This document shows, piece after piece, positions 24,375 through 36,575 of a stretch of DNA of 64,000 nt. A program made the translations under genes and the position numbers. This stretch comes from Epiperipatus broadwayi. Its lineage: Eukaryota > Onychophora > Udeonychophora > Euonychophora > Peripatidae. The DNA is taken from assembly GCA_028023455.1 (NCBI GenBank), contig JAQFVV010012672.1, forward strand, positions 438,001 through 502,000, in the 5' to 3' direction. The notes below the pieces were generated by a model. That model did no database searches, had not been told where the DNA came from, and worked only from the letters and a program-made list of their open reading frames with translations. The stretch's first letter is position 1, and each line of letters starts with the position of its first letter.

Positions 24375-24478
24375 TTTTTTTTTTAAGTGTTATAGCATTG
24401 ACCGGGATGCGAACCCGCAACCTGGGCAACTGCCTGCAAGTGCAAGGCAGTCGTGCTGACCTCTCGACCACCAATGCA
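24375..24478 (-). mobile_element. SINE family A (copy 3)
   Basis: Minus strand: TGGTCGAGAGG (box A, 24,460-24,470), CTGCCTTGCACTTGCAGG, GGGTTCGCATCCC (box B, 24,404-24,416), then the CAATGCTATAACACTT end and an A run seen as T's at 24,376-24,385. Both promoter boxes fit the Pol III consensus, making this the best full head in the window. Confidence 0.88.
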
Positions 24479-24822
24479 TTGTTTTAATCTTCAGATTACT
24501 TATAGCCATCTCCTTCCTTTAGATGATCAACCAACATTATTTCTTCTACCTCTCTTTTGCCTTCACAAACACTTTCAAAATACTATTCACTATTTATTTC
24601 TTGGTCTATAAAATACACCCAATTCAATTTCCATTCTACTCCGTACTTTTTTCAATAAATAATCTCTTTTCATTTACTCTCATTGATATTGCAAATTCTG
24701 CCCTTCTGTACCATTTCTATTCGTTTCTAAATCCAAAATTTAAAAACCTCCAATTTCTTCTATTTTCTGTCCCATATAAAGCACATATTAAAAACAACAA
24801 CAACAAATAATCAAATAGTCTT

Positions 24823-24950
24823 TATTTAGATTCTAGTTCTGGAGCAAAGGATCCTCAGATTGAGTCCAGGTCTGGCATTTTTGCCATTCAAACTTCTTGT
24901 GAACTCCCAAGCAATAAAGCCAGCCATTCTATTGTTATTATCTTTATTGA
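24823..24950 (+). mobile_element. tRNA-like SINE, family B (copy 1)
   Basis: The unit TCCAGGTCTGGCATTTTTGCC ... CAAACTTCTTGTGAACTCCC AAGCAATAAAGCCA aligns with 34,476-34,592, 36,470-36,575 and 43,848-43,960. Those copies share a box A-like GTGCAGTGATAGAATGGC and a downstream GGTTCA..GATTCC. This copy has lost most of the head. Confidence 0.55.
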
Positions 24951-26100
24951 AATTATGTTTATCAATTGCAATTCTCTTTTTTAATATCTTTGTCAGTATT
25001 TCTATCATTAGATATATATTGAAATCTTTAAAAAGCTCTCAAACTTTAGTAAGAGTAGATGGATTTTTTTTTTTTTTAAATTAAAAGCAAAAGTTTTGAT
25101 AAATAGAACGTTCTAATACTAAAATAAAATGTGAAACTAGCATACAGCTAACAGCAGAAGAAAGATCACTCTAGCATCTTATCATAGAGAAATAGTACTG
25201 GAAATGACAATTTTAATGAGGCTAATAATTTACTTTGTCTCAATTCGTTTCAGTGCAACCTTTGAGAAAACAAATGGAAAAATAATAGAACTGAAAAAAC
25301 TAATTCAATGTTGACAAAGAAGATCTATGACTAACAGTTAGTAATTAAATCTATATTATTAGAAAAACATTCATGGTTACTTTATTAGCTATGCTTATAG
25401 AGACAATTATTGTTGTCTACTCTTATCCTGAGATCTGCTTGCCATTCATTTCCGTTTTATTGGGTCTATAGCTAAATTACCGATCAAATATACTAATCCT
25501 CTCTAATTTAGCAGATACATTTTTCTGTTGCCCTTATATCAAAGGCCAATATTACAAAGCACATGCTTAAAACTTACATATATAAATTTTAATTAAAGAA
25601 ATGACTGGCTCCAAATATAAAGGAAGAACAAAGAATATTTGTCAAAAAAATATAACTAGTACAACTGCATAAAGATCTATACATTAAAAAAAAAAAGAAT
25701 CAAATAAATATTTATTGAAGTATTGAAACTGCTTAGATTGAATAAAGATATTTTAAACTAATGTATGCCTTTTCTAGTTGAAATGTTTTAATATTTACTT
25801 GAAATTACAAAGTAAATATTTTAAAATAAAATATCTGTAAAATAATCACTTATTATAATGTGAACTGGTAAAAAAAAATGCAATTATATGACACATTTTT
25901 AGATGCTTTTTGCATGAATGCTTTACTCATTGTTGGAAACACCATACACATACCAAATTATACCAGATTAAGATAATTGATGTTTTATTTTTTCTATAAA
26001 AAAATCAAAAATAACAAAAGAGAATGCAATATGTTTAAAAATTTAAAAATAATGCAATTTTTTAAGAAACAAATTGAAATTAATATATTTTGTCTACAGA
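24951..26100. other. AT-rich stretch, nothing recognised
   Basis: No coding motif or element end seen. Confidence 0.45.
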
Positions 26101-26535
26101 AAATAAATTGTTTTAAAATACTTCAGGAAGAGATTAAATTAGGAATGAGAGCAAACACAATTCATAATAAAGTGATAGTAATTGATGGCCAAAATACTCA
26201 TTTAAAGAAAATGTCTCAATAGATATGGACTGTAAGTGAGAGCAAACACAATTTCATAATAAATTGAATTAGAAAATCAAAAAGTATAAAATTTTAATTC
26301 CACAAAACAGAAAATAAATTTTATTTATAGTGACAACAGTGTATGTAAATGGTAAAATAGTCATTTAAAGAAGCTGCAGATATAACTTGACTGTTACTAT
26401 TCCATGAGAGCAAAAAAAATCCATAAAATTGGTACAATTAATTACATTTATGGTGAAAACAATGCACATGATAGAACATTCAATTAAGAAAATTATATAG
26501 ACTTTGACTATTATTATTCAATGAGAGAAAGCATT
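26100..26535 (+). repeat. Degenerate tandem array, unit about 95-170 bp
   Basis: A unit beginning ATGAGAGCAAACACAATTCA TAATAAA recurs at about 26,145, 26,239, 26,407 and 26,520. Shared inner blocks are ATTTAAAGAA and GACTGT/GACTAT. The copies differ in length and have diverged. It may be the centre of an eroded minisatellite. Confidence 0.55.
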
Positions 26536-28171
26536 TTGCTACTGCACCATTGGGTGATACTATATCATTGGAACTCCTGGCAGCTTATTCATGTGTGATT
26601 TGCCATAGCTTTGATTATTTTATTTAAATCCACGAGTAATAATTTTTAAAGAAGTGATCCTAATGATACACTCTGATGAATAGCTGGCTTATAAAATTTA
26701 AGCACGTGAGATTTTCATTATAATTATCAATCCTTAGAAAGTTTTATATTAACCCAATGATAGGAATCTATATACAGTTTACAGAAAATTCTTGACTTTA
26801 GGCTGTTTCAAACATCTTTATTTTCTAAATAATTAATATTATTTTTATATCTTCAAACATACTCTGTACATAACATTTTCCATGGAAATTTATTTTAGGT
26901 TTGTTTTCAAAATAAATTTTATTTCCAAGTATTTAAACATATTATTTTTTAAGCATCATTTGTTATGAAAGTATATTAATTTTATGTTTGTTTTAAGTTA
27001 TGTGCAAGCATAAGAAATGGTGATCATGCGATGTTTAGTGATTTATTTTGTTATGGGAGGGGGTGTGTGACAACTTACCAATTAGCTTAATCTGGAATAA
27101 TTTGTTATGTATATGGACACTTCACCAATGGATAGAATTATACATACAAACAGCACCTATTTTTATTTATTATTAACCATAAACATTTACATTTAAAAAC
27201 AAACAAACTGAAAAACAAAATACAAACATTGATTTTAATATTTTCTACTGCATATTTTGTATTAGTGGCTTTATATATTTAAAAGCAATAAGTGTTGCAT
27301 TTTTAAAAAATATTAACTTATTTTCATCAATTTGCTGAATACAAGACAAACAACTTTCTATATATAATTTGTACAGTGCATGGGATGAAATGTAACCTAT
27401 TATGATTATCTTTTAATTATTATCATACACATGGACATATGACTGTGCGATTTAAGTAAAATCTGCACCTGCCAGCACTTTCACATGTAACAAAGATAAA
27501 CTAGTGCAAAAAAAAACAAAAACACAAAAACAACCCATCAGAGTACAACTTTGTGAAAACAATAGGTGTATCAGCTAGGATAAATAAATGCTTCATTTTG
27601 TTAGTTTGGCAAAAAAAGTAAAAAAAAAACATGAATTATAAAAATACTATTTTAAAAAAAGATATAATAATATTAAAAGAAAGCAATGTTTTCCTTAATT
27701 TGTGGAACTATATACTACCATTTTCTGCATTCTCTTATTAATATCATACCCAACTTTCAAGTATAATTTCAAGATAATTTATAAGCTTGATTTTACTTCA
27801 TAAGAATTGGGATATGTTTTTTACTTATAATCAAATTATGCCCCCATCAATTAATTTTTTCATTAACTCCTCAATGAATTCATATATCTTTAATTTTTTC
27901 TGCTAATTTTTCAAATACATTATCAGCATAAGAAATATTTTAATCTTTTGCTATGACAGTTTTTTTTTTTTTACCCTTTCATTTTATAAATAACACAAAT
28001 ACTTTTTCCCTTAGAAATGTTATTTATAGAACTTTCTTGAAATTTCAAGAGAGATTTTTATATTGACTAAAGTATAAAAAGAAAATTAGCAATGCAATTA
28101 ATAAGAATTTCCACTAACAAGATCAAAATTAATCTGCTTAAAAACAACTAATTTAATGCAATTTACTTAAA
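26536..28171. other. AT-rich stretch, nothing recognised
   Basis: No gene or mobile-element end identified. 26,540-26,640 may be a very degraded SINE B. Confidence 0.4.
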
Positions 28172-28280
28172 TAGAATTAAACTGCCCAAAAGGCCTCACT
28201 ACACAATGATAGTGTATCTGGTTGCTTTCCATTTTTAAGTCCTGGATTCAAATCCTGGCTAGGAAAAACTTAAAAAAAGT
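28172..28280 (+). mobile_element. tRNA-like SINE, family C (copy 1)
   Basis: A head with CACTACACAATGATAGTG and box B-like CTGGATTCAAATCCTGG (28,242-28,258), followed by AGGAAAAACTTAAAAAAAG. Similar in layout to 33,345-33,450 and 37,180-37,290. No cloverleaf good enough for a tRNA gene. Confidence 0.5.
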
Positions 28281-28959
28281 TTTCAGTTTCCAATCATATT
28301 AAAAAAAACTTTCTTTCAAATATTCAGGCCATAGCCAACACAATTAACTGACTAATATGGACCAATAAAAGGATATCTATATATTTTAGCTAGAAGACAA
28401 AACAAGAACAAAAAATTGTTTAAATCTTTATCACACCAATTGGAAAGCTTAGTGAAGGATATCACTCCACTGTTCCTTTAAGTAATCATTGGAGAGGTCT
28501 TGGATATATAGCTACATAAAGAGCATTTTATCTTTAAACACACTGAATAAATATTTACTCTCACTTTCAGTAAATGAAGACTGTATGGAGAATAAAAATT
28601 TAAAGCAGATATTTACAATATTTTTATTATGAAAATTTTCAAAATTGATAATGAAAACATAGGCATGGAAAACTGTGTTTGCCACCCATGAAAGATCCTG
28701 TAGACAAAAATTTCATCACTTGCCACCAACAAAGAATCCAGAGAGTAAACTGTTATTGTAAATTAATGCTAGGCAGAGCTGCAAAGAAAAACTGCAAATA
28801 GAGTTAGATAAAGAAGTATATCTTAAAAATAATCAAATGACTATTTATTAGGAAGTCATAAGTGACAAATTGAATTTGATCCAGGAAATCATGTTACTCT
28901 TTAACTAAAATATATCTTTAAAAATGAAGATCAAAATTGAGACTCCCCAAAAATATAAA

Positions 28960-29310
28960 AGTTTCATAGTGAAAAAGTATAACAAAAGTAATGATACATT
29001 TGAACTGTATTGCTGGTACAAACTTTTAAGAATTCATGGATAGTAAAAAAAATTAACAGGTAGATACTTCTTCAAATAAGTCCTGAATAATCACTTGAAA
29101 CATAAATGATTGGGCTGAAATTGTCCTATTGTGACTGAATTATAAAACTATCTAATTTATTAGAAAATTATGAAATACTTGGATTGATGGTGTAGAAAAA
29201 AGAGGACAACTAGCAAGGAAATGGACTGAATACCATCATCACAATAATAAGTGTGACTTTTATCAGTCTAAAAAAACCAAAACAGATGTCTGATCAACCT
29301 GGAAAAAGGA
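28960..29310 (+). pseudogene. C-terminal remnant of an RTE/BovB-like LINE
   Basis: Scattered frames give FELYCWYKLLRI (28,990-29,030), the counterpart of the FELWCWRRLLRI block after the RT domain. Further on comes VEKRGQLARKWTEY (about 29,190-29,235), the counterpart of the G-R-R/P-x-x-RW block at the C-terminus. Spacing between the two fits. Many stops. The call rests on two short blocks. Confidence 0.45.
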
Positions 29311-30399
29311 GCCAATGTTGACTAGACAGCATTTGATAATAATACAATAATGTAAAATTCAATTATTTATAATAAAAAGCAAAAAAAACTTTCTAACTAC
29401 ATTTTTATTACTATTATACATCATGAAATTAAATATACTTTATGTGAACAATACGTTTCTTTGATACTGGAAATTGTTTTTTTTTTTAAAAAAAAAAAAT
29501 CATTAACAATGATTATTTGAGAAAATAATTTTTCTTTTATAAACCAGTAAATTTACTAAATAATAACCATGATATTGTATCAGTGACTAATATTCTGAGT
29601 CATGAACTCGTGCATCATCATGAGTCTTTAATTATAAACTGTTTAGAATCAAGTTTGTTGTTGCTCAAGTAAAATCAGTAAATAATAGCTTAACAAATAC
29701 TAGTCAAGCAAACAAATTACTTTTTAGTAAGGAAACTGGCACGTTTGCACAGGCTCACATATAAAAACAAATTGGGTGACTTTTTAATAAATTATCAGTA
29801 ATCAAAGGAGACATACTTTGAATGCACTTATGCTTATAAGCACACAAACTGTACATATACACATATGCAATTATAATCTATTTCTATTGCTTAATGGCAA
29901 ATTATCACATATTAGAAATACAGACATTTATTGTATAATATAAACTATATCTCTGGAGAGCAAGCAAGAATAAGCTAGTCCTAATGATGATGATGAGCAT
30001 GTAATGTTATTTTTAATCAAGAGAAACAATAGCAAGTCATAATGGATTTATTATTAGCAATCATTGTATATAAGTGTAGCTATATTAACTCTTGAAGAAC
30101 AAAAAAAAAGTGAATATATATATAAGATAAAAAACAAAAAGTTAAAGAAAATTGGAGTCACAATTGCTAAGTGTTTACAATTGAAAAAGAAGCTGCAGAA
30201 ATGTGCAACGTCACTATCCTAGTTAGTTACAGTAAGATTACTAAGTGAATAATTATAATAAAGTAAAAAATAAATAAATAAGAGAATGGCAGAAAAATGA
30301 TGAGAATACCAAAATAAAAACTAAAGTTACTTATTTAGCAGGAAACAACTATTATTGGACAACTATCATAATTACTATAAAAATTTTAATACTGAGAAA
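29311..30399. other. AT-rich stretch, nothing recognised
   Basis: Poly(T)/poly(A) tract at 29,477-29,500. No coding or repeat signal. Confidence 0.45.
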
Positions 30400-30543
30400 G
30401 TTTTAAAATAATTAATTTTTTGCAAAGAAAAAAAATCTTGCACTCTACATACGTATTTTCTACAGACTCAAGTTTTAAAATAATTAATTTTTAGCAAAGA
30501 AAAAAAAAATCTTGCACTCTTCATACCTATTTTGTACAGACTC
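30400..30543. repeat. Tandem duplication, 72-bp period
   Basis: Two copies of a 72-bp unit (GTTTTAAAATAATTAATTTT ... CTTGCACTC ... ACAGACTCAA) abut each other and differ at a few positions. The inverted SINE follows directly after the second copy. Confidence 0.85.
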
Positions 30544-30545
30544 AA

Positions 30546-30655
30546 TTTTTTTTTTTTTTTTTACCATGTGTCATATAATCAGCTGAGAAGCAAACCCGCT
30601 AACCCGGGACAACTGCTTGTAAAGCGCCTGTCGCTGACCTCTCAACCACCAATGC
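30546..30655 (-). mobile_element. SINE family A (copy 4)
   Basis: Minus strand: TGGTTGAGAGGTCAGCGAC head, decayed box B (GGGTTTGCTTCTC) and an A tail visible as T's at 30,546-30,562. The box B changes should cripple Pol III recognition. Confidence 0.8.
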
Positions 30656-31429
30656 TTGACCAGACTCTCAAAATTGCTCAGAAAAATTTGAAATTAAATA
30701 TTGTTTCTTTAATACTAAAAATATAACTTATATAAATAAATATGCATTCTCGGCTTAAAGACAGAAAATCTCAACTAGATAAAAGAATATTACAACCAAA
30801 TAACAATACTTAATCATTGTTAGTGATAGTTTTCCAACACTTATCAATCCCTTAATACAATTTATTGTAGAATCTCACATAAATAATACAGAAATATCAG
30901 GATTTATGAGAATAAAATAGAGTTGTGTGATCTTTAACCTTTTATGGTAATAAACTACTTTTTAGATATATTTGCAAACAAATTAAAGAAAAAAAATAAG
31001 TTAATACCTATCTATCAATTATTAGGTTTAATTGTGGTGAGTTTTTTTTAATTTAACAAACTTTGGGTTTACAGTGAGAGAATAAAAGATCTATTCTCAA
31101 TTCCACAAATCCAAAAAATGCCTTGAATTTAGGAGTATTATTTGTATAAAATGTTATCTTAAGAAAATACATGAAGCAAGCATAAAAAATTGCTCTGTGC
31201 AATTTCTGGCACTTATGTATTAGACCTGCTATGCCTTTTCACATCCATATCATTCTGCCCATAAATTTCTAATCTTACAATCCCGTCAAATAAACCCTGT
31301 GCTCTGTCAAATAATGTAAACACCAGAACTTCTGACAAATTGAAGTGATAAATTTGTATATAAAAATAATAAAAACACTTGATGATATTAAATAAAAACA
31401 GTAGTTGTGTGTTTTGGTTTCACTGTGCC

Positions 31430-31535
31430 AATTGAGGATAGAACACTGACAACTCTGATGGAAAGCAATCAAACAAATTGTGGAAGAGGGCTCAACAATT
31501 TATTCAGATTGCTGGAAAGCATATAAAACTGAGAA
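31430..31535 (+). pseudogene. Merlin transposase fragment
   Basis: Two frames give DRTLTTLMES and then EEGSTIYSDCWKAYKTE, the second catalytic-D block of ISXO2-type transposases. This copy keeps SDCW without the stops seen in copy 1 at 18,540-18,560. The N-terminal half is deleted, leaving a non-autonomous element. Confidence 0.8.
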
Positions 31536-31935
31536 ACTATGATCTGTGGGCAGAGACTGCATAAGGATGATGATGCTTTCATTTGCATTCTGGACAATAT
31601 TAAAAAAAAAAAATCAGACCATCAGATTGATTCTGTTTTAATAAAAGTTTACTAATTTTATTTTTTCTGAAATTGAGGAACCATGATCTTCCAGTTGCAC
31701 AAAGTAAATAACATTTTGTTTGTATTCTGGACAATATTAAAAAAATAAAATCACCCCATTGATTCTGTTTTAATAAAAGTTTACTAATCCCCCTCCCCCC
31801 ATAAAGTCTATAAAACTGGAGAACTATGATCTGCAAGCTGCACAAAGAAGATGGCACTTTTGTTTGCATTCTGGACCATATTAAAAAAATCAGGTCACCT
31901 CACTGATTCTGTTTTAATAAAAGTTTGCTAATTTC
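31521..31935. repeat. Three tandem ~135-bp units inside Merlin copy 2
   Basis: Each unit runs from ACTATGATCTG..GCTGCA or a variant, through TGCATTCTGGACAATATT, an A run and GATTCTGTTTTAATAAAAGT to TTACTAATTT. Units start near 31,521, 31,661 and 31,800. AATAAA sits near the end of each unit. Confidence 0.8.
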
Positions 31936-32750
31936 TTTTTTTTTTTTTTTTTAACAAAATAAATGTAGTTAGACATTTCTCAATCAAGATCCCGTGCAGC
32001 TGTTATATCGCTTAAACATGTGCTTTAACTCCATTTTTTAAAAATCTGAGCTAGACGAAGATTGTTTTTTTTTTTATCTGTCCATTTTTCACTTTTCTGC
32101 CATAGTTAATAGACAGTATTTTTTTCTTTGCTTTACTGTCCATTGTGTATTTAATATACTTATTATTTTTGTATTTAATATTCTTATTTAAGAGATTGAA
32201 TAGATGTATTTTTTATTTTGTTTGGTAATTTTGTTTAGTATCCATTTTGTAATTTTTATATACATAATATTTTTTAATTTCAAGTAAAATTTGGGAATTT
32301 CTGATCATGTTTGTGACAGCAGAATGCTGTACCTTGTGCAGGGGAAAGGGAGGATGACTTTGATGGCACAAAGTGACATTTTAAAAATTCACAACTACCT
32401 GATTTGATTTAGTGTTGTAATGTGTTTTTATTATTTTTGTATGCAAATTTATATTTTTCATATTGCTAAAAATGTACTTTTACAGATTTAGTCTGGTGCA
32501 ATTAATGTTGCATATTAGAGCTACTAAGCTTTTTCACATACATATCAGTCTGCTGATAACTTTCTAAATCTTTTGAAAATGCCATGAAATAATGTGTACA
32601 CATGATCCACTTTGATAAATTTATCACTTAAGTTTGTCAGAAGTTCTGGTGTACATGTTATTTGACATCATCACAAACTTAGAAAGTTATTGCGAACTGA
32701 CATGGGTATGAAAAGGCATAGCAGGTTTAATATCTAAGTACCCAATTTCT

Positions 32751-33344
32751 TGATACTAATTCTCAAACTATTATTAAAAGCCTACTTCAGAAATAAATTA
32801 AATCAATCCTAAACATGCATGGCAGAGTTATATTTGTCATTTTTCTATTATTAACAATGATTTGTAGTTACTGCAGTTAACTTAAAAGTTCATTTTTGTA
32901 GATAAGAAAACAATCTCTTTATATTATTTAAACAGTTGATACCAAATCAATTATTGTTTACAATTTATATAAAGAATAAATATTTAAATATCTTGTCTGT
33001 ACCAAGAATTATTATAAATAGTAATTAACAATTACTAATAAGATAAACTAAGTATGTACTATTTGTACTCCTTCAAGAAAATATTTTAGATAGTGAAAAT
33101 ACAGTGCAGTGCATGAAAAGACAGGTACAATTTTCACTTTTTAATGTGAAATAATTTTTCATTTTCCTTTTTGCCATGGAAATATGCAGGGTAATAAATC
33201 AGGTGGCTTAGAAAATAGTTGTTCCTGCGCAAATGCACATACATACAACTTACAGAAATCAATGACTGAGCCAAGTTATAGTATTTTATTATCTTCCGTG
33301 TTGAAATTCTTCAAATGGATAACTTACAAAAACAGAAATCATAG
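32751..33344. other. AT-rich stretch, nothing recognised
   Basis: No motif seen. Confidence 0.4.
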
Positions 33345-33450
33345 TTTGTGGTTAGCAAGTCAGTCTCCAACCCATAATCTGGAGACTGAATCAGAGCTGG
33401 GTGAACCCTGAAATTTTTTCAAGCTTAGGATTTTTCCTTCTGATATCTAT
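33345..33450 (+). mobile_element. tRNA-like SINE, family C (copy 2)
   Basis: GTGGTTAGCAAGTCAGTCTCC, then TCTGGAGACTGAATCAGAGC TGGG, then TTAGGATTTTTC resemble 37,195-37,260 in order and wording. Degraded; strand taken from that match. Confidence 0.4.
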
Positions 33451-33699
33451 CATACTGCTATCCTAGCTATCATTCAATATTATTGATAAAGGTTGTAGCT
33501 TAATCAGAGTTCATAAGATAAATATTGTTACAGTGACAATAATACAAAATGCTTATACTACAATGTGCCATTCCCTACTAGTAAAAAAAGTTTTGATTTC
33601 TCTAGATACATGATCATTATTATCTTATAACTACACACTTAAATGAAAAATTATATTTTAAATAATAATTTGAAATACAGGAATTCTTATACCTGGAAC

Positions 33700-33775
33700 T
33701 TAATTGTATTAGTTGTATGAGATAGTGTGGATAGTTGAAGGTTGCTTAAAAGTCTGAGTTCAAATCCCCTATATT
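33700..33775 (+). mobile_element. 3' part of a hammerhead-family SINE
   Basis: AGTTGTATGAGATAGTGTGG (box A-like) is followed by AGTTGAAGGTTGCTTAAAAG and TGAGTTCAAATCCCC (box B-like, 33,756-33,770). This is the same body as the repeat at 57,042-57,285 but without a readable ribozyme. It shows the least decayed box B of the family. Confidence 0.6.
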
Positions 33776-34475
33776 AAAATAATAATATGAATTTTTGATG
33801 AAGAATGTTTAATAAAAATTTGCCATGGCATAATTTTTTGTTAATATAAAAATCCCATTGGATTCTCTGCATTTGGTTCCAAGACTTCTAGATGTCTACT
33901 TGGAATAATGGATTGTAGCAAACTTTAAATAATGTATGTGTTTAAATCTACATACATATAAGACAATTTAATTAAAAAATATATATACATCAACAAAAAT
34001 AGAATTATAAACAGAAAAAAAAAAACAATTATTGGCTGATTACACAAAAGGTATACAAGACAAGAAAATAGCTAAGAATGATTTTATATAAGCAGATGCA
34101 TATATATAAACTTTATGAATTCATATTTACAAATTTCTATTGCTTTAATTTTTATATAATAGTTTTTAAAACAGGTTACTGAAAACATGGATGAAGAATC
34201 TATGAATATAGAAAGAATACTATAGATGTATATGTATGTACAAATAGGTTTTGTTCTGAGATATTAAAACCCGGTGGAAAACAAAAATTTATTCAACTGT
34301 GGTAAAAAAAAAACAATTTTACATATTTTACCCTTTTTTTAAAAAGACAAGACATAGTTAAAAATAAAATATAACTAACTGACAACAAAAAGAAAATTTA
34401 GAAAATCAATTACAAAAGGTGGTGAGAGGAAGCCAATTATCAATCAATTTAAAAAGTTAATACTGCCCTGCTTGG

Positions 34476-34592
34476 TTTGATGCAGTGAAAGAATGGCGGA
34501 TTTTGGAGTTCAAGGTTCATGGATTCCAGTCAGTTCTGGTGCTTGAATTTCATATGAACCCCAGATCAATAAATCATTTGATTATTTATTTA
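34476..34592 (+). mobile_element. tRNA-like SINE, family B (copy 2)
   Basis: TGATGCAGTGAAAGAATGGC (box A-like) and GTTCAAGGTTCATGGATTCC (box B-like) are followed by the family body CTTGAATTTCATATGAACCC and AATAAATC. Best head of family B with copy 4. Confidence 0.6.
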
Positions 34593-35451
34593 TGTTAATG
34601 AATTTGAGTCAATTTAAAATGAAAATAAATGCTAAAAAAGTTTTCATTTTTTTATATATTTAATAATGATTTTTAGAAAAAAATGTTTATCGTTTTATGA
34701 TGCAGAATAATATTATTTTAATGGTATTTTATTTATTTAAAAAAAAAATTGAACTGACTGAAATAAAAACAGACTTCATTTTCTTGGTGATTGTGCTATT
34801 CTTATCAATTTAAAAAATGCAGATTGATAATTAATATTAAAAAAATATTTAGCAATCTCTGACTTAGATAATTATTACCTTAAGAAAGTTTTAATATATT
34901 GGATGCTTTTTAGGAACAAAAGTAAAATTGGACATCAAGATGCAGTATTGACTCCAATCTGCTGATGCTGTAATAAAAAATCTAAAAGATAGTGTATTTG
35001 ACACATAGTGGTACAATTATTTTAATTACTTGAAAACAATTCATTTAAAGTTGCTCAATAATATTTTGAAAATACTAACTATCATAAATCTGATTAGTAT
35101 ATTAATTAACTTGACTGTAATAACATTGATTTTAAATTGTAAGAGCATATCTTCTATGGATTTCTGTTGCTTTCAATGGGAGGGTATGGCTTGGTATAGA
35201 AAACAATGAAATACAACTAGACAAAGAGTTGATCTGTTACTATCATTGATATTTAGATAAAATGTTGAAATCTGACAGAAAGATAAAAGAGTAGGTAACA
35301 AGATATCAAATCAACATATTAAAGAGAATAAAAGACAAATGTATAATGCATGTGGAAATATTCTTGTTTCCCTAATTGGCTTACACAGTTATTCTGAAAC
35401 TCAACAGTGAAAGCAATAAAAAAGAATAAAACTAAAGATGACTATAAAAAT
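34593..35451. other. AT-rich stretch, nothing recognised
   Basis: 35,150-35,350 has a faint resemblance to LINE C-terminal sequence but no block I would stand behind. Confidence 0.35.
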
Positions 35452-35600
35452 AGAGGGATTTGAACTTAGAATTTTTAGTCTATATTCATCCACCACACCA
35501 ACTCAAACAACAGATACACATGACTACACACATATGAAAAAGATAAATGATCTCCAAAATCCATATTTTGTGCTGAACCAGTACTCATTAGTTGGAATTA
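35452..35600 (-). mobile_element. Hammerhead-bearing SINE-like repeat (copy 2)
   Basis: Minus strand: decayed hammerhead (35,554-35,595), body GGAGATCATTTATCTTTTTC ATATGTGTGTAGTCATGTGT, then AAGTTCAAATCCCT (box B-like) as the 3' end. The upstream arm found in other copies is absent, so this copy looks 5' truncated just before the ribozyme. Confidence 0.7.
35554..35595 (-). ncRNA. Hammerhead ribozyme, mutated core
   Basis: Minus strand: CCAA, CUAAUGA (one core change), GUACUG-GUU-CAGCAC stem II with one mismatch, AAAA in place of GAAA, U-AUGG-A stem III, triplet AUU, UUGG. Spacing is identical to the intact copy. The two core changes predict no cleavage. Confidence 0.65.
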
Positions 35601-36469
35601 TAATAGCTGTACTCATTTATAAGGGATTGCTGAGGATTATATACATACCACTAAATAAATAATATTTAATTTTAAATTTTAGTTTAATTAAAAATATATA
35701 ATCATTAAAATATACATTTCTTTAATTTTTTCTTCTGTCTTTTAATAAATAATAATAAATAAATTAAAAAATAAACAGTAGTAAACTGATCTGCTGTGAA
35801 TAATTTAAACAATAGAATATTATATTCTAGGTCAGTAACTAACTAATAGCCTATTATTAATAATAGTTGGAAGGAAAATCGATAAATAATACTTTAATAA
35901 CAGCAAACTTTAATTTTATACAGTATATATTACTTCCTTACATATCTTTTTAACAATGTAGAAGATGTACTAAAGTTTATGATGCAATTTCACAATCAGA
36001 TGCTAGAATAAATACTGATAAGAGATTAGCAATGAACTTCAAATTAAGTGACATCAATTTGTAATTCAGATTACTCTCAAAACAAACTTTTAAGAAGTAG
36101 CAAAAAGAAAGGTTGGAAATGAAATTCCAATTCAATTATACACACTTTACTTCAGTGAATGAATTAATTACATGTTCATTTATGTAAAACAAAAAAAAGG
36201 GGGGAGGGGGAGAACTTAATATTGAAGGATATGATCTTACACCATATCACCATTCTGCCAAAGGCATGCATTTTCATCTCTTGCACATATGCAATTAAAA
36301 GAAAATTTATGATTGTGAAAAGTCAATTGGGATGATGCATAATACTGTGTTAATATTTATACTATTCCAGCTCTGTCAACTACAATGGACTTGAATAATC
36401 AAAAGATGCTAGTATTTATTAAATTCAATGGTCAGATGATGTTTATTGTCATGTGTGAAAAATTGACAT

Positions 36470-36575
36470 GTGATTTAGTGCAGTGATAGAATGGCAGGCC
36501 TAGAGTTCAAAAACCACAGGTTGCTGATCACCTTGGTGAGTATCAATACTCAAACATTTTCGGAACTCCTGACCA
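36470..36575 (+). mobile_element. tRNA-like SINE, family B (copy 3)
   Basis: TTTAGTGCAGTGATAGAATGG (box A-like) and AGTTCAAAAACCACAGGTTG, then ACTCCTGACCAA and a T run. Aligns with 34,476 and 43,848. Confidence 0.5.

Larger units (their letters stand above)
31208..32742 (+). mobile_element. Merlin DNA transposon, copy 2, with perfect target duplication
   Basis: The left end starts GGCACTTATGTATTAGACC. The right end, reverse complemented, starts GGTACTTAGATATTAAACC. Similarity between the arms runs inward for over 100 bp (TGCTATGCCTTTTCA ... AACACCAGAACTTCTGAC). The 8 bp on each side are identical: CAATTTCT at 31,200-31,207 and 32,743-32,750. Length is 1,535 bp. Inside is a short transposase remnant and three tandem 130-bp repeats. 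The 8-bp duplication fits Merlin. Confidence 0.92.

Noticed and set aside
24523-24810. 95-codon open frame rich in Phe and Leu, membrane-like
   Set aside because: T-rich DNA read in frame produces this; no start context, neighbours or motif.
35100-35350. Possible LINE C-terminal fragment
   Set aside because: Only vague resemblance to the block after the RT domain; no firm motif.
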